Positions 51,701 through 60,287 are shown, counted from the first letter of the stretch. The stretch is 64,000 nt of DNA from Providencia alcalifaciens (GCF_020271745.1 NZ_CP084296.1:3286001-3350000), one strand, 5' to 3'. Notes: generated by a model from the sequence alone, not told the origin. Program-made: numbers and translations.

Positions 51701-51792
51701 TATTAAACGAATATTACATTGACCCGCTGACACGTAGCATGATGCCAGCACCGGGGAGATCCCTTCGTTTAAGTGTGACTAGTCACTTCTAA
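48763..51792 (+). CDS. TonB-dependent outer-membrane heme/hemophore receptor
   Basis: 1009 residues from ATG 48763; a TTG 12 bp upstream is in frame. The signal peptide ends near YASS. The plug domain (about 55-185) has SKEAVERYKGTNPADVLNHG, VRGIQGQGRVPVTVDG and SSITVVKSPM. The large 22-stranded barrel carries long loops and ends LRLSVTSHF, with aromatic terminal Phe. Large receptors next to Slam hemophores (HphR-type) take heme from the hemophore. It starts 18 bp after the Slam stop. Confidence 0.9.
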   Translation: MKVTAVVAMQVVTGLTMGVISLSSYASSREQVGNIQVKDRTDTIKQRDQKGTDDQYDKDESNIYISKEAVERYKGTNPADVLNHGIGVYSGDARNSGALDPNVRGIQGQGRVPVTVDGTEQAITVWRGYSGANNRNYIDPNMISSITVVKSPMLDRDIRTSVGGGVAVKTLSIDDVVPFDERFAIDIKLETRTNSTKPRINQLHLGTDYRDDSQLMESFKKYNERMSLMMFRDPEVSVEPDQRGSSNFFNLKDSAMRVALGLRQEKFNLLFAYSHRDQGNYFAGRHGAGYFREPMITRNSNYPQKTVDPNIPFVANVYLPTKEVGNTSSNIETFLQKMNLQLSESQKISLGYVHTKSHYGEIMPSQIRFHDLAGEIPQWPLANISLSSFYANYGFKPNDQSLLDFKLSYWLTKTDLNSNTAGGAPRQPLEEDWTIETNGKNPYMNGKLVDAIKLNQLNDRQGISLSNKSQLTPNFDITFIGNFIHERINSHEDLYAPNAEIPKRNVFRAIPREGKRQEYSGAIKLDWRPTDWLNVNAGLQYQNYWSRDLLRERRLKVKDSRFAVHRIQKAMNFEYSRPFTEEEARKVREYVDSKGRTFDGYDKAGNWHDYSIGTSRIEWFVAEALSLPAYSLKSAEHYYTIKEEYEGFRIIGFEYIKWQVDEDGKFTTENNPFYNGEIDLSEEVIDPISQKKVKAIIAYRSPHKESEYILVNEDEKYKNPGKRINSAWSPSLGGSVYLSENDRVFARYAETVRMPSIFEDTIGFSGAGEGSIRTRPFKPERSHTFEIGYVRNLQSWLNAENAADFRINYYHNIIDNAFDRDGNLVFSQMDQHRTAGLEVLARYDNGRFFGDLGIDYRLKNEVCDNASMARLDPLNKFNASVCTEGGFPQGYLRTQLQPKYSIHTNLGMRFFNESLEVGGRIRYHAKTENKDEARMIHRFGPSYAPLNNNPMSWNAVFVTDAYVAYQVNKNLLVELLASNILNEYYIDPLTRSMMPAPGRSLRLSVTSHF

Positions 51793-51799
51793 GGCTCAG

Positions 51800-51825
51800 C
51801 CCCAGCAAAGCAATTTTTGCTGGGG
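51800..51825 (+). repeat. Hairpin between the receptor and tonB-like gene
   Basis: CCCCAGCAAA/TTTGCTGGGG, a 10-bp perfect stem with a 6-nt loop, lies 8 bp after the receptor stop and 19 bp before the tonB ATG. There is no T tract, so it is probably a stability or attenuation element. Confidence 0.75.
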
Positions 51826-51843
51826 TTGATTAGGAATATCGCC

Positions 51844-52623
51844 ATGAATTATTTTCGAATTTATTATGGGTTACCGCTTTCCGGCTTATTACACTGCGCC
51901 ATCATTTATTTTTGTTTTTTTGCATTCAATTCATTGTCATTCAAAATGACAGCACCGTTAATTTCACCAGTGGTGACCGTCGCGTTAACCCAGTTTTTAG
52001 TTGAGCAACAAGTGAGCATTCCCCAAGAAACCGAATCAGTAGTTGGAGGTGAGCTAAATGCCATAGAGGAGTTTGAATACGCGAATATCAAAGTGAGTAA
52101 GCAGCGTAGTCATCAAAACAATGCAGCAAATACAGTCGCTGAAAAAACACTTAAAGAAGTGAAATCTGAAAAGCGTAATCCTGTAAAAAACAAAGCTAAA
52201 TCAGAAGAAAAAGCCAAGAAAGAAAGCTCTCGGGATGATTTGCAAACCCAAAGAGCAAAAGAAGGAGAAAGCAAAGTAAATTCCTTAGCTGCAGGGCAGC
52301 AAGGAGATCTCTCTCATTTTTCTGATGGCGAAAATAACACCAATACCAAACAGCGTTATCTAGACCAGATCAAACGGGAAATTGATAGCCATAAACAGTA
52401 TCCGCGACGAGCACGCAAAATGCGTATGCAAGGTGATATTCAAGTTCAGTTTGATGTCACAGAGAAAGGCGAGTTGGTCAATGTGAAAGTGGTGGATTCA
52501 GAAAAAAGCCAGTTTTTCGAACAAGCGATATTGGATGCGATTAAGCGTTGCAAGCCACTCGGTAAGCCACCTGAAAATATGAACAGAAAAATGATATTAA
52601 AAATCAATTTCAAATTAGACTGA
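51844..52623 (+). CDS. TonB-like energy transducer dedicated to the hemophore locus
   Basis: 259 residues from ATG (MNYFRIYYGLPLSGLLHC) with AGGA upstream. A single N-terminal membrane helix (about 9-30) is followed by a periplasmic linker (~80-165) rich in Lys, Glu and Ser rather than the Pro-Glu/Pro-Lys repeats of chromosomal TonB. A standard C-terminal TonB domain (~170-259) has QYPRRARKMRMQGDIQVQF. It should energise the adjacent receptor through ExbB/ExbD encoded elsewhere. Confidence 0.88.
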   Translation: MNYFRIYYGLPLSGLLHCAIIYFCFFAFNSLSFKMTAPLISPVVTVALTQFLVEQQVSIPQETESVVGGELNAIEEFEYANIKVSKQRSHQNNAANTVAEKTLKEVKSEKRNPVKNKAKSEEKAKKESSRDDLQTQRAKEGESKVNSLAAGQQGDLSHFSDGENNTNTKQRYLDQIKREIDSHKQYPRRARKMRMQGDIQVQFDVTEKGELVNVKVVDSEKSQFFEQAILDAIKRCKPLGKPPENMNRKMILKINFKLD

Positions 52624-52696
52624 TACTGAAATCGATAACAAAATCAAGCCGCTATGGCGTTATATAAATATAGCGATATAGCGGCATTGTACAATA

Positions 52697-52993
52697 TTAC
52701 TGTTCTGTTGGTTTTGCTTCTTTAACGTCTTTACCTTCTTCCGCTTCAGGAAGGGTGACGTTTAATTCGAGAACAGAAATATCATCATCTTTTTGTTCAA
52801 ATTGTACGGATAACATTTCTGGGTCAACTTGAACATACTTGCAAATAACTTGCAAAATATCTCGCTTCATATCAGCAAGATAAGCTGGCTCACTATCACC
52901 GCGGCGACGTTCAGCAACGATGATCTGCAGTCGCTCTTTTGCGATATTTGCTGTCGTCTTTTTTCTCGACAGAAAGAAATCCAATAAAGCCAT
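52697..52993 (-). CDS. minE: MinE cell-division topological specificity factor
   Basis: 98 residues; activates MinD ATPase and drives Min oscillation so that division occurs at mid-cell. The N-terminal membrane-targeting start MALLDFF and the MinD-contact helix [18 protein letters not shown] are intact. The dimer domain ends about residue 83; the rest ([16 protein letters not shown]) is an acidic tail that makes it about 10 residues longer than E. coli MinE. Last gene of minC-minD-minE. Confidence 0.96.
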   Translation of the reverse strand: MALLDFFLSRKKTTANIAKERLQIIVAERRRGDSEPAYLADMKRDILQVICKYVQVDPEMLSVQFEQKDDDISVLELNVTLPEAEEGKDVKEAKPTEQ

Positions 52994-52996
52994 TAT

Positions 52997-53812
52997 TTAT
53001 CCCCCAAATAGACGCTTTAAGAAGCCTTTTTTCTCTTCTTCAATGAAACGCATAGGGCGATCTTCACCTAAAATACGTTCTACACAGTCGCTATATGCTT
53101 GTCCTGCTTCAGAGTCAGAGTCCAGAATGACAGGTTCACCTTGGTTAGAAGAACGTAAAACAGACTGATCTTCTGGGATCACACCCACTAATGGAATGCA
53201 CAGAATTTCCAAAACGTCTTCCATACTCAGCATATCACCACGAGTCACTCGACCTGGGTTATAGCGAGTTAACAATAAACGCTCTTTAATTGGGTCTTGA
53301 CCTTTTTCTGCTCGGCGTGATTTAGAGGATAAAATTCCTAAAATACGGTCTGAGTCACGAACAGAAGAGACTTCCGGGTTAGTTGTGATAATGGCTTCAT
53401 CAGCGAAATACAGCGCCATTAAGGCACCACTTTCAATACCGGCAGGAGAGTCACAGATAATAAAGTCAAACGCCATTTCGTTGCTAAGTTCATCCAGAAT
53501 TTTTTCAACACCTTCACGGGTCAGCGCGTCTTTATCACGAGTTTGTGATGCAGGAAGAATATAAAGGTTTTCAGTACGTTTATCTTTGATTAACGCCTGA
53601 TTAAGAGTTGCATCACCTTGGATAACGTTAACGAAGTCATAGACTACTCGACGTTCACACCCCATGATTAGGTCAAGGTTACGCAGACCGATATCGAAAT
53701 CGATAACTACGGTTTTCTTCCCTTTTTGAGCTAGGCCGGTAGCTATGGCCGCGCTTGAAGTGGTTTTACCAACGCCACCTTTACCAGAAGTAACAACAAT
53801 TATGCGTGCCAT
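52997..53812 (-). CDS. minD: MinD septum-site ATPase
   Basis: Deviant Walker ParA-type ATPase of 271 residues that binds the membrane and recruits MinC. It has SGKGGVGKTTSSAAIATGLA with the signature Lys, DFDIGLRNLDLIMGCERR, and the C-terminal amphipathic targeting helix EEEKKGFLKRLFGG. It ends 3 bp before minE. Confidence 0.98.
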   Translation of the reverse strand: MARIIVVTSGKGGVGKTTSSAAIATGLAQKGKKTVVIDFDIGLRNLDLIMGCERRVVYDFVNVIQGDATLNQALIKDKRTENLYILPASQTRDKDALTREGVEKILDELSNEMAFDFIICDSPAGIESGALMALYFADEAIITTNPEVSSVRDSDRILGILSSKSRRAEKGQDPIKERLLLTRYNPGRVTRGDMLSMEDVLEILCIPLVGVIPEDQSVLRSSNQGEPVILDSDSEAGQAYSDCVERILGEDRPMRFIEEEKKGFLKRLFGG

Positions 53813-53835
53813 GAATAATTCCTTGTAAATAAGGT

Positions 53836-54561
53836 CTAATTTAAGTATTCAATATTAAGTTTGTTATCAACTAAACAAAGTTTAGCTGCTTTGGCGAGAA
53901 ATTCAGTAGGTATCTGATCACTCAACCAATACTCGCCTGCAATGGACACTAGCTCTGCTTGCAAATGAGTACAATAAATCTGGCTTTCCATATCACCAGA
54001 GGCACCAGCAAGGGCACGACCTCTCATAACGCCATAGATATGAATATTACCATCTGCTAATAATTCTGCACCTGCACTAACATTACTTGTGACGATGAGA
54101 TCACTATTTGGTGCATAAATACGCTGACCTGAACGAACAGGCGTATTGATAATACGGGTTTTGCGATAAGCAGATTCGATAGGAGCAGGTTGCGGGGCAA
54201 TATCAGATTTCGCAAAAGTGACGTCATCCGTTGATGGCTCCGGCGCTTTTTTGCTTTTACCTTCATTAAGCACCGGTAAGCCCGCTTCATTGATCTTTTG
54301 TCTTAATAGTGGGTCAGTACAGCCGCTGACGCCCACAATTCGAAGACCTGCAGAAACAATCGCTTTATGAATGCTGTACATATCTGCGTGGTGAGTTAAT
54401 TCTGCAACATTAATAACAACTGGGGCATTTTTAAGAAAATCAGGAGCCTGATTGACCTTGTCTTGCAGCGCTTTTTTGATGAGTTTAGGCTCTTCACTGT
54501 GTAAGTGAATGACTGAAAGAGTAAAACTGCTGCCTTTAAGTTCTATTGGCGATTGTGGCAT
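53836..54561 (-). CDS. minC: MinC septum-site inhibitor
   Basis: Inhibits FtsZ ring formation near poles. 241 residues: N-terminal FtsZ-inhibiting domain (~1-105), a Pro/Ala/Lys linker, and a C-terminal right-handed beta-helix (~130-231). The latter includes the MinD-binding [15 protein letters not shown] and [17 protein letters not shown]. First gene of the min operon, divergent from ycgL. Confidence 0.95.
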   Translation of the reverse strand: MPQSPIELKGSSFTLSVIHLHSEEPKLIKKALQDKVNQAPDFLKNAPVVINVAELTHHADMYSIHKAIVSAGLRIVGVSGCTDPLLRQKINEAGLPVLNEGKSKKAPEPSTDDVTFAKSDIAPQPAPIESAYRKTRIINTPVRSGQRIYAPNSDLIVTSNVSAGAELLADGNIHIYGVMRGRALAGASGDMESQIYCTHLQAELVSIAGEYWLSDQIPTEFLAKAAKLCLVDNKLNIEYLN

Positions 54562-54690
54562 CTATCTAGACTCAGCAAATTAAAATTTCCGAAACAATCC
54601 TCGGGTGAAGATACTCAGTAAAACAATAGCATGTTATAGTTACTGCATACTTCAAGCAAGCATACGAACCAAGAAAAAGAGTTAAATATA

Positions 54691-54960
54691 ATGATTTGTG
54701 CAATTTATAGAAGCCCGAACCGTGATCAAACTTATTTATATGTTGAAAAGAAAGATGACTTTTCACGCGTTCCAGAAGAACTCCTTAAGCAATTTGGCAA
54801 ACCACAGTTTTCAATGTTAATTTCATTAGATAAACGTGAAAAACTAGCAAATGCGGACATTGAGCGAGTTCGAGCTGACCTTCAAGACGTTGGTTATTAC
54901 TTACAATTCCCGCCTCCGGTTGAAAATTTACTTTCTGAATATCGCGAATTAAACGACTAA
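54691..54960 (+). CDS. ycgL: YcgL domain protein
   Basis: 89-residue conserved protein with one YcgL domain ([29 protein letters not shown]). Its structure is known for the E. coli member but not its function. Divergent from minC, the usual arrangement in enterobacteria. Confidence 0.94.
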   Translation: MICAIYRSPNRDQTYLYVEKKDDFSRVPEELLKQFGKPQFSMLISLDKREKLANADIERVRADLQDVGYYLQFPPPVENLLSEYRELND

Positions 54961-55009
54961 GATAATTTAGGATTATCCTTAAAAAGCCATTATCGTCAGG
55001 AGGATAAAA

Positions 55010-56113
55010 ATGAAGCCAACGTTATTATATACATTAGTCGCTGGTGTACTTTTAGCAAGTTGTAGTGCACCACAGACTCAAAAAGCGGCAACTCAAGCAA
55101 AGGAAACTCGAATTCTGACAACGGCACAAGAAGCTGCGATTGAGAAAGAAGTTGTCGCACTAGATAAAGCTTTTCCAATTGAACAACGTGAACCTTCACA
55201 ATTTCCAGCTTATGTGGAATTACTGAAACAACATGCTGTGGCTCAAGGCATCAAACAATCTACGATTGATCGTGGCTTTGCAAACATTTATTTCCTTGAA
55301 CGTGTCGTAAAAGCAGATAAAGGGCAACCTGAAAAACGCGCAACAGTGACGTTAGCCAGTTATTTAAAGAATGTCTTACCACAATCCCGCATTAATGCGG
55401 GTGTTGAAAAGTACTATGAAAACCAAGCGGTATTGAACGCGATTAGCCAGAAATATGGTGTACCGCCACAATATATTGTCTCTTTATGGGGACTCGAAAG
55501 TGGTTTTGGTCGCTCACAGGGTAAGGAAGATGTAATTTCAGCGCTTGCCACACTCTCTTTTGAAGGGCGTCGTGAAGCACTGTTTAGTAAGCAATTATTA
55601 GCGGCCTTGGAAATCATGGATAAAGGCTATATCCCAGAAGATCAGCAACTGAAAGGTTCATGGGCTGGTGCGATGGGGCAGAGTCAATTTATGCCAACGT
55701 CTTATTTATCCTATGCCGAAGATGGCGATGGTGACGGCAAAATGGACATTTGGAATAACAAAGCCGATGTTTTTGCTTCAGTTGCCAACTATTTATCTAC
55801 AGAAGGATGGCAATCTGCATTACCATGGGGTTATCAAGTTTCATTGCCTGCTGATTTTAACCGTAGTTTAGAAGGGGTTAAAACGGAACAAGGGAAAACT
55901 GTTCGGGAGTGGGAAAAATTAGGGGTTAAATTACCTGCATTTTCTCAACTATCGCCAGATGTGAAAACATGGGTGGTTATTCCTGATGATCCTGAAGGTC
56001 GAACGTTCTTAGTGACCCAAAACTTCCGTACGATTATGCATTGGAATCGTTCATATTATTTTGCATTAAGTGTTTGTATGATGGCGGATGGCATCGCTGC
56101 AAAAATACAATAA
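55010..56113 (+). CDS. MltB-family lytic murein transglycosylase lipoprotein
   Basis: 367-residue outer-membrane lipoprotein (lipobox LLASC at Cys19). The SLT_2 domain has the catalytic Glu in LWGLESGFGRSQGKED and the long conserved SWAGAMGQSQFMPTSYLSYA. An EF-hand-like DGDGDGKMDIW loop follows, as in MltB. It cleaves the MurNAc-GlcNAc bond of peptidoglycan. I do not assign mltB itself because that gene lies elsewhere in other enterobacteria and this is probably a paralogue. Confidence 0.9.
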   Translation: MKPTLLYTLVAGVLLASCSAPQTQKAATQAKETRILTTAQEAAIEKEVVALDKAFPIEQREPSQFPAYVELLKQHAVAQGIKQSTIDRGFANIYFLERVVKADKGQPEKRATVTLASYLKNVLPQSRINAGVEKYYENQAVLNAISQKYGVPPQYIVSLWGLESGFGRSQGKEDVISALATLSFEGRREALFSKQLLAALEIMDKGYIPEDQQLKGSWAGAMGQSQFMPTSYLSYAEDGDGDGKMDIWNNKADVFASVANYLSTEGWQSALPWGYQVSLPADFNRSLEGVKTEQGKTVREWEKLGVKLPAFSQLSPDVKTWVVIPDDPEGRTFLVTQNFRTIMHWNRSYYFALSVCMMADGIAAKIQ

Positions 56114-56133
56114 TGATAATAGGAGTTACCGAC

Positions 56134-56790
56134 ATGTATCAACATCGCGACTGGCAAGGTGCTTTATTAGATTTTCCTGCCAATAAAGTAGTTTGTGTGG
56201 GCAGTAACTATGCCAAACATATTAAAGAAATGGGTTCAGCATTACCTGAGGAGCCTGTCTTATTTATTAAACCGGAAACCGCACTGTGTGATGTCAACCA
56301 GCCAATTGTTATTCCTAAAGAGTTGGGCTCTGTTCACCATGAGGTTGAGATGGCGATTTTGATCGGTATGCCGCTTAAAAATGCAGATGAAGATAGGGTC
56401 GCTCGTGCAATTGCTGGTTATGCAGTAGCACTTGATTTAACCCTAAGGGATTTACAGGCAAAATTTAAAAAAGCAGGGCAGCCATGGGAAAAAAGCAAAG
56501 CTTTTGATGGCTCATGTCCGATTTCTGGATTTATTCCCGTCAGTGGTACCAGTGATCTGCAAAATATGTCACTGAGTTTAGAAATCAACGGCGAGGTTCG
56601 TCAGTCTGGCTCTACCCGTGATATGATCACGCCAGTTTTACCGCTAATTAGCTATATGTCCCGTTTCTTTACCTTACGTCCTGGGGACGTTATTTTAACC
56701 GGAACACCGGAAGGTGTGGGGCCATTGGCTTCTGGGGATATGTTAAAGCTAACAATTAATGATAATTCACTGACCACTAGGGTCATTTAA
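56134..56790 (+). CDS. ycgM: YcgM, fumarylacetoacetate hydrolase family
   Basis: 219 residues, the same length as E. coli YcgM; start [14 protein letters not shown] has AGGAG 8 bp upstream, while upstream in-frame starts lie inside the preceding gene. FAH-fold motifs are [26 protein letters not shown], the metal ligands [11 protein letters not shown], and [11 protein letters not shown]. Relatives act as acylpyruvase or oxaloacetate decarboxylase/tautomerase; the exact substrate is not readable here. Confidence 0.92.
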   Translation: MYQHRDWQGALLDFPANKVVCVGSNYAKHIKEMGSALPEEPVLFIKPETALCDVNQPIVIPKELGSVHHEVEMAILIGMPLKNADEDRVARAIAGYAVALDLTLRDLQAKFKKAGQPWEKSKAFDGSCPISGFIPVSGTSDLQNMSLSLEINGEVRQSGSTRDMITPVLPLISYMSRFFTLRPGDVILTGTPEGVGPLASGDMLKLTINDNSLTTRVI

Positions 56791-56810
56791 GTATAGGATT
56801 TTGCAGTATT

Positions 56811-57251
56811 ATGTCTCAGTTTTTCTGGCAGGTTAAAACCTTAGATGAAATGACCGATGAAGAGTGGGAGTCTCTCTGTGATGGATGTGGGCAATGCTGC
56901 TTGCATAAATTAATGGATGAAGACACCGATGAGATCTATTTCACTAATGTGGCTTGCAACCAGTTAAATATTAAAACCTGTCAGTGCAGACATTATGCAG
57001 ATCGTTTCAAATATGAAGCAGATTGTATAAAACTGACTCGGGATAATCTGGAAACATTTGCTTGGTTACCAAGTACCTGCGCATACCGTTTGTTAATGGA
57101 AGGGAAGTCACTTCCTGCGTGGCATCCATTGAAAACCGGTTCAAAAGCTGCAATGCATAATGAAGGTATCTCAGTCCGCCATATCGCAGTGCGAGAAATT
57201 GATGTGGTAGAGTGGGAAGATCATATTATGAACCGACCAAGCGCCAGATAA
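56811..57251 (+). CDS. ycgN: YcgN, UPF0260 cysteine-rich protein
   Basis: 146-residue UPF0260 protein. Eight or so Cys, including the CDGCGQCC cluster near residue 27 and CQCRHYADR, suggest metal or Fe-S binding. No enzymatic function is known to me. It follows ycgM by 20 bp, as in E. coli, and ends at a strong terminator. Confidence 0.94.
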   Translation: MSQFFWQVKTLDEMTDEEWESLCDGCGQCCLHKLMDEDTDEIYFTNVACNQLNIKTCQCRHYADRFKYEADCIKLTRDNLETFAWLPSTCAYRLLMEGKSLPAWHPLKTGSKAAMHNEGISVRHIAVREIDVVEWEDHIMNRPSAR

Positions 57252-57274
57252 TGTATCATTAATGGACTCTTCTA

Positions 57275-57309
57275 AAAACCCGCTTCATTTATACTGAGCG
57301 GGTTTTTTT
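57275..57309 (+). terminator. ycgN terminator
   Basis: AAAACCCGCT/AGCGGGTTTT, a 10-bp stem with a 12-nt loop, then a run of Ts. Confidence 0.92.
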
Positions 57310-57834
57310 ATCTCCAGCCTTCAACTAGATTCAAAGTCATCAATTCGATTAAAAATGATGAATCGAACGAAAAATAATCAGCTTAGCCCGCCAGTCAAGA
57401 TCCTTTGTTATAAATAAGAAATCTGCACCTTGTGGATCCTATTAAAATAGATTTTTCAAAAACGAAAACTAATTTGGCTTATATTTAATCACCTTCAAAG
57501 GTTAAATATTCTTTAATAAAAAGCATATAAGTATTTAAATACTATTTAGTCAGCCTAATTCACACACATAGTGATTTTAAGTTTTAATTCGATAGAATAT
57601 TGAAATAATATACTTTTCTTGTCCTGTTGTGCTCAAATATCATATTGTCATTCAAGAACTAATTTAATGAGCCAACGTTATCTAAATGGAATTATGATTA
57701 ACGTTATTGTCACGTTAGTTCACTGAAAAGAGGGGTAGAATAGGTAGTGTTAAAATCGATTAGCACTTAACATTAAATGCTTTTTTGCTCAAAATGAAGA
57801 CATAAGGCAAATCAAAAACCCATAAAATACGTTT

Positions 57835-57850
57835 TTAGGAATATTCCTAA
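57835..57850. promoter_or_regulatory. 16-bp perfect palindrome, candidate operator
   Basis: TTAGGAATATTCCTAA is fully symmetric. It is flanked by imperfect direct repeats ATACGTTTTTAGG (57827-57839) and ATGCGTTTTTTAGG (57852-57864), which overlap its left arm and follow its right arm. The symmetric layout suits a dimeric regulator; no regulator is identified. Confidence 0.5.
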
Positions 57851-58098
57851 TATGCGTTTTTTAGGCAATTATTATAAATTTGGTCGAATTGTTATTTTTA
57901 AAAATAATCTTATATATCAATTTGTTATGTCAATGATTGAAATTTTGACCTAGATCAGATTTTTTTTAAAAAAGTACTACTTATTTAGTATTGCTAGATC
58001 ATAAATGATTATTTCCGCTTACATAGCCTCATGCCTTGATACTCTTAATAAGATTGAATTGTCAAAATCTTATTATATGACAGGAGCATTATCTTGCG

Positions 58099-58125
58099 AT
58101 ATTTATGATTTTTTATCATAAATAT
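58099..58125. repeat. 11-bp-arm inverted repeat
   Basis: ATATTTATGAT/ATCATAAATAT, perfect arms with a T5 loop, inside the gene-free region before fimbrial operon 2. Confidence 0.8.
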
Positions 58126-58808
58126 TTACCCAGTCTCGTTACCGTGCTTTTTCTATTGCTTCTGCGATAGAGTTAGTCACTGAAAAGTTATTATTATATA
58201 ACTTTTTATTTCACTCTAAATCACAATAAAGTTATAGGTAATCATTTTACGCACAATGAAGGTTAATTGTGCATTAGAATAATAATTCGATATTTAATTT
58301 TATTTATTGGCAAATGTTTCAATATGAACATCGAACAATTATATAAAAATAATTTATCAATAATGTGTTTTTAACACGTATTCCGTGAATCGGGTTTGTA
58401 ATAAAAAGACTAGAAAAAGTGTCTAAATGTAAATAAAAATACAAAATTTAACTTATATTCCAGTTCTGAGATTTTCATGAAAGTCTGTTGAATAGAGCGA
58501 TTGCGATATTAAATTCTGTATTTTTAAGAATGTATTATTCCATTATCTGATTTCATCTCTAAATATGACTTATTGAGTGTGATTAATATATTGATATTTT
58601 CGATTGATTGATAAACTGCAATAGGTTGCATCTATCAAAATGTTAATAAGCTAAGATAAAAACGATTTAATGAAACTTAAGTTTTTATGTATTCTTGGCT
58701 CCGAATTAAATGGTCATACAACTTGTTGGTCAAAAAACAGAATGCACTGAGCTATTTCTTGTTTGTGCATTACGGTGATCCGTTGACGCTCTATATATGC
58801 TGATTTCT

Positions 58809-58841
58809 GGCCGTATTTTAATACGGCCGGGCTCTGTTTTT
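58809..58841 (+). terminator. Terminator-like hairpin in the fimbrial operon 2 leader
   Basis: GGCCGTAT/ATACGGCC with a TTTA loop, then GGGCTCTGTTTTT. It sits 81 bp before the pilin ATG, so it could attenuate the operon or end an upstream small RNA. Confidence 0.55.
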
Positions 58842-58921
58842 GCTGCTACCCAAGACTGAATAAAAGACCTCTTAATAATTCGTATAAGCAATAAATAAAA
58901 AACTCATCTTAGGAATTGAAA

Positions 58922-59497
58922 ATGAAAAAAGTTTTACTGACTGCTATCGCAGCAACAGTTCTTGGTTTCACAACAGCAAACGCAGCAACTTCAGTTGGCG
59001 GTGGCCAAGTTAACTTTAACGGTAAAGTTATGGATGTTTCTTGTAACGTTTCCGTTGATGGTCAAGGTAGCGATGCAACCGTGTATTTAGCACCGATTTC
59101 GTTAAACGAAGTCAAAAAAGGCGGTGCAGATACAATTTTAAAACCAAAAACATTTACTATTTCAATCAGCGAATGTGCTCAAGGTGAAAACGCAATTGCT
59201 GATGGCGAAAAATTAGGTGTTCGTTGGACTGGTGGTAACTTAGCCGCTAACACAAGCGGTAGCTTAGCTAACACACTGTCAACTGGTGCGAAAAATATCC
59301 AATTGGCACTGTCTATTGACGGAATGGCAAATAAGAAAATTTTCCCAGGTGATAACGAGCAACCAAAAACTAAAGGCTCAACTGTAGATGGCAATACTCT
59401 GTTTACTTACTATGTTGGCTATATCACTAACACGCCTGACACTGTCAGCGCGGGTGAAATCCAAAGCTACGCAACCTACGAAATTACTTATAACTAA
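58922..59497 (+). CDS. Fimbrial major subunit (operon 2)
   Basis: 191 residues from ATG ([16 protein letters not shown]), AGGAA upstream. The signal peptide ends ANA/A. The pilin domain has paired Cys (DVSCNVSVD and ISECAQGE), the GxVxFxGKV start ([13 protein letters not shown]) and a C-terminal ATYEITYN zipper. The Lys/Gly-rich body and higher codon regularity suggest high expression. It is only distantly similar to the pilin of operon 1. Confidence 0.93.
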   Translation: MKKVLLTAIAATVLGFTTANAATSVGGGQVNFNGKVMDVSCNVSVDGQGSDATVYLAPISLNEVKKGGADTILKPKTFTISISECAQGENAIADGEKLGVRWTGGNLAANTSGSLANTLSTGAKNIQLALSIDGMANKKIFPGDNEQPKTKGSTVDGNTLFTYYVGYITNTPDTVSAGEIQSYATYEITYN

Positions 59498-59510
59498 TTT
59501 TTCAGTCAGT

Positions 59511-59533
59511 TTTTATCGACATTTTCGATAAAA
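59511..59533 (+). repeat. Hairpin after the operon 2 pilin gene
   Basis: TTTTATCGA/TCGATAAAA, 9-bp perfect stem with a 5-nt loop, immediately downstream of the pilin stop; likely an mRNA-stability element. Confidence 0.7.
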
Positions 59534-59545
59534 ACATGAGTTAGT

Positions 59546-59572
59546 AAGCGGTGGGCAAACTGCCGCTTTTTG
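59546..59572 (+). terminator. Partial terminator between pilin and chaperone genes (operon 2)
   Basis: AAGCGG/CCGCTT stem with an 11-nt loop, then a T tract. Together with the preceding hairpin it should keep downstream assembly genes at lower level than the pilin. Confidence 0.7.
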
Positions 59573-59585
59573 CTTTGAGGCCCAC

Positions 59586-60287
59586 ATGAAAGCCATTCTA
59601 TTTAGCCTTTGCTTACTGTCGAGTGTGACAGCATTTGCAAATAACATCATCGTTAACGGTACTCGTTTTGTTTATCCTAGCGATGAGAAAGAAATCACTA
59701 TCCAATTAAATAATACGGCTGACCGTCCGGCTATGGCCCAAGCATGGCTTGATACAGGTGATGCATCAGAAACACCTGATACCATTAAAACGCCATTTCA
59801 ACTTACACCGCCGATTTCCCGAATTGAAGCGAAAGGTGGACAAACTATCCGCATTAAGCTGATGGATAAATCCGCCTTACCGCAAGACAGAGAATCCTTA
59901 TGGTGGCTCAATCTGTTAGATATTCCACCAATGGTCAAAAATAAAGCAGAAGAAAATCAAAATGTGCTGCAATTGGCTATTCGTTCTCGTTTTAAATTTT
60001 TCTATCGCCCATCAGGCCTAGGCAGTCGCGAGCTTGCTCCTGAGCAGCTCGTTGTTAAAGCAGATGGCAGTAAGCTTAATATCGGCAACCCGTCGCCATA
60101 CTTTATTACTATTACAAAAATTTCTACTGATGGTACTAACGGATTGAATAACGAAACAATTTTTTTAGAGCCTAAAAGCCAGTCAACAGTGACGCTCAAG
60201 CGAGCACTGACGTCAGGAACTAAGATTATTATGAACAATATCAATGATTACGGCTCAGATGTAGCGGTAAAAACTACCGTTAAATAG
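59586..60287 (+). CDS. Periplasmic fimbrial chaperone (operon 2)
   Basis: 233 residues, PapD-like. The signal peptide ends TAFAN. The conserved Arg is in VNGTRFVYPSDEKEITIQL and the Lys in LAIRSRFKFFYRP; LWWLNLLDIPP is characteristic. FGS type judging by the short loop before LWWLN. It ends 8 bp before the usher. Confidence 0.95.
   Translation: MKAILFSLCLLSSVTAFANNIIVNGTRFVYPSDEKEITIQLNNTADRPAMAQAWLDTGDASETPDTIKTPFQLTPPISRIEAKGGQTIRIKLMDKSALPQDRESLWWLNLLDIPPMVKNKAEENQNVLQLAIRSRFKFFYRPSGLGSRELAPEQLVVKADGSKLNIGNPSPYFITITKISTDGTNGLNNETIFLEPKSQSTVTLKRALTSGTKIIMNNINDYGSDVAVKTTVK

Larger units (their letters stand above)
57310..58921 (+). promoter_or_regulatory. 1.6-kb gene-free AT-rich region upstream of fimbrial operon 2
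   Basis: No credible gene on either strand. Landmarks are a 16-bp perfect palindrome (57835-57850) and inverted repeats at 58046-58075 (10-bp arms), 58099-58125 (11-bp arms), 58183-58206 (9-bp arms) and 58251-58272 (7-bp arms). A hairpin with terminator-like tail is at 58809-58841. I searched for a fimS/mrp-like pair of long flanking inverted repeats and saw none. It may be a long regulated promoter, bound by H-NS, and may encode small RNAs. Confidence 0.5.

Noticed and set aside
46494-52623. Heme oxygenase gene in the Slam locus
   Set aside because: Acinetobacter clusters carry one, but all four genes here are accounted for and none resembles HemO.
57310-58921. Invertible (fimS/mrp-like) phase switch
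   Set aside because: I found only short hairpins; no inverted repeats of 15 bp or more flank a 200-600 bp segment, and no site-specific recombinase gene is present.
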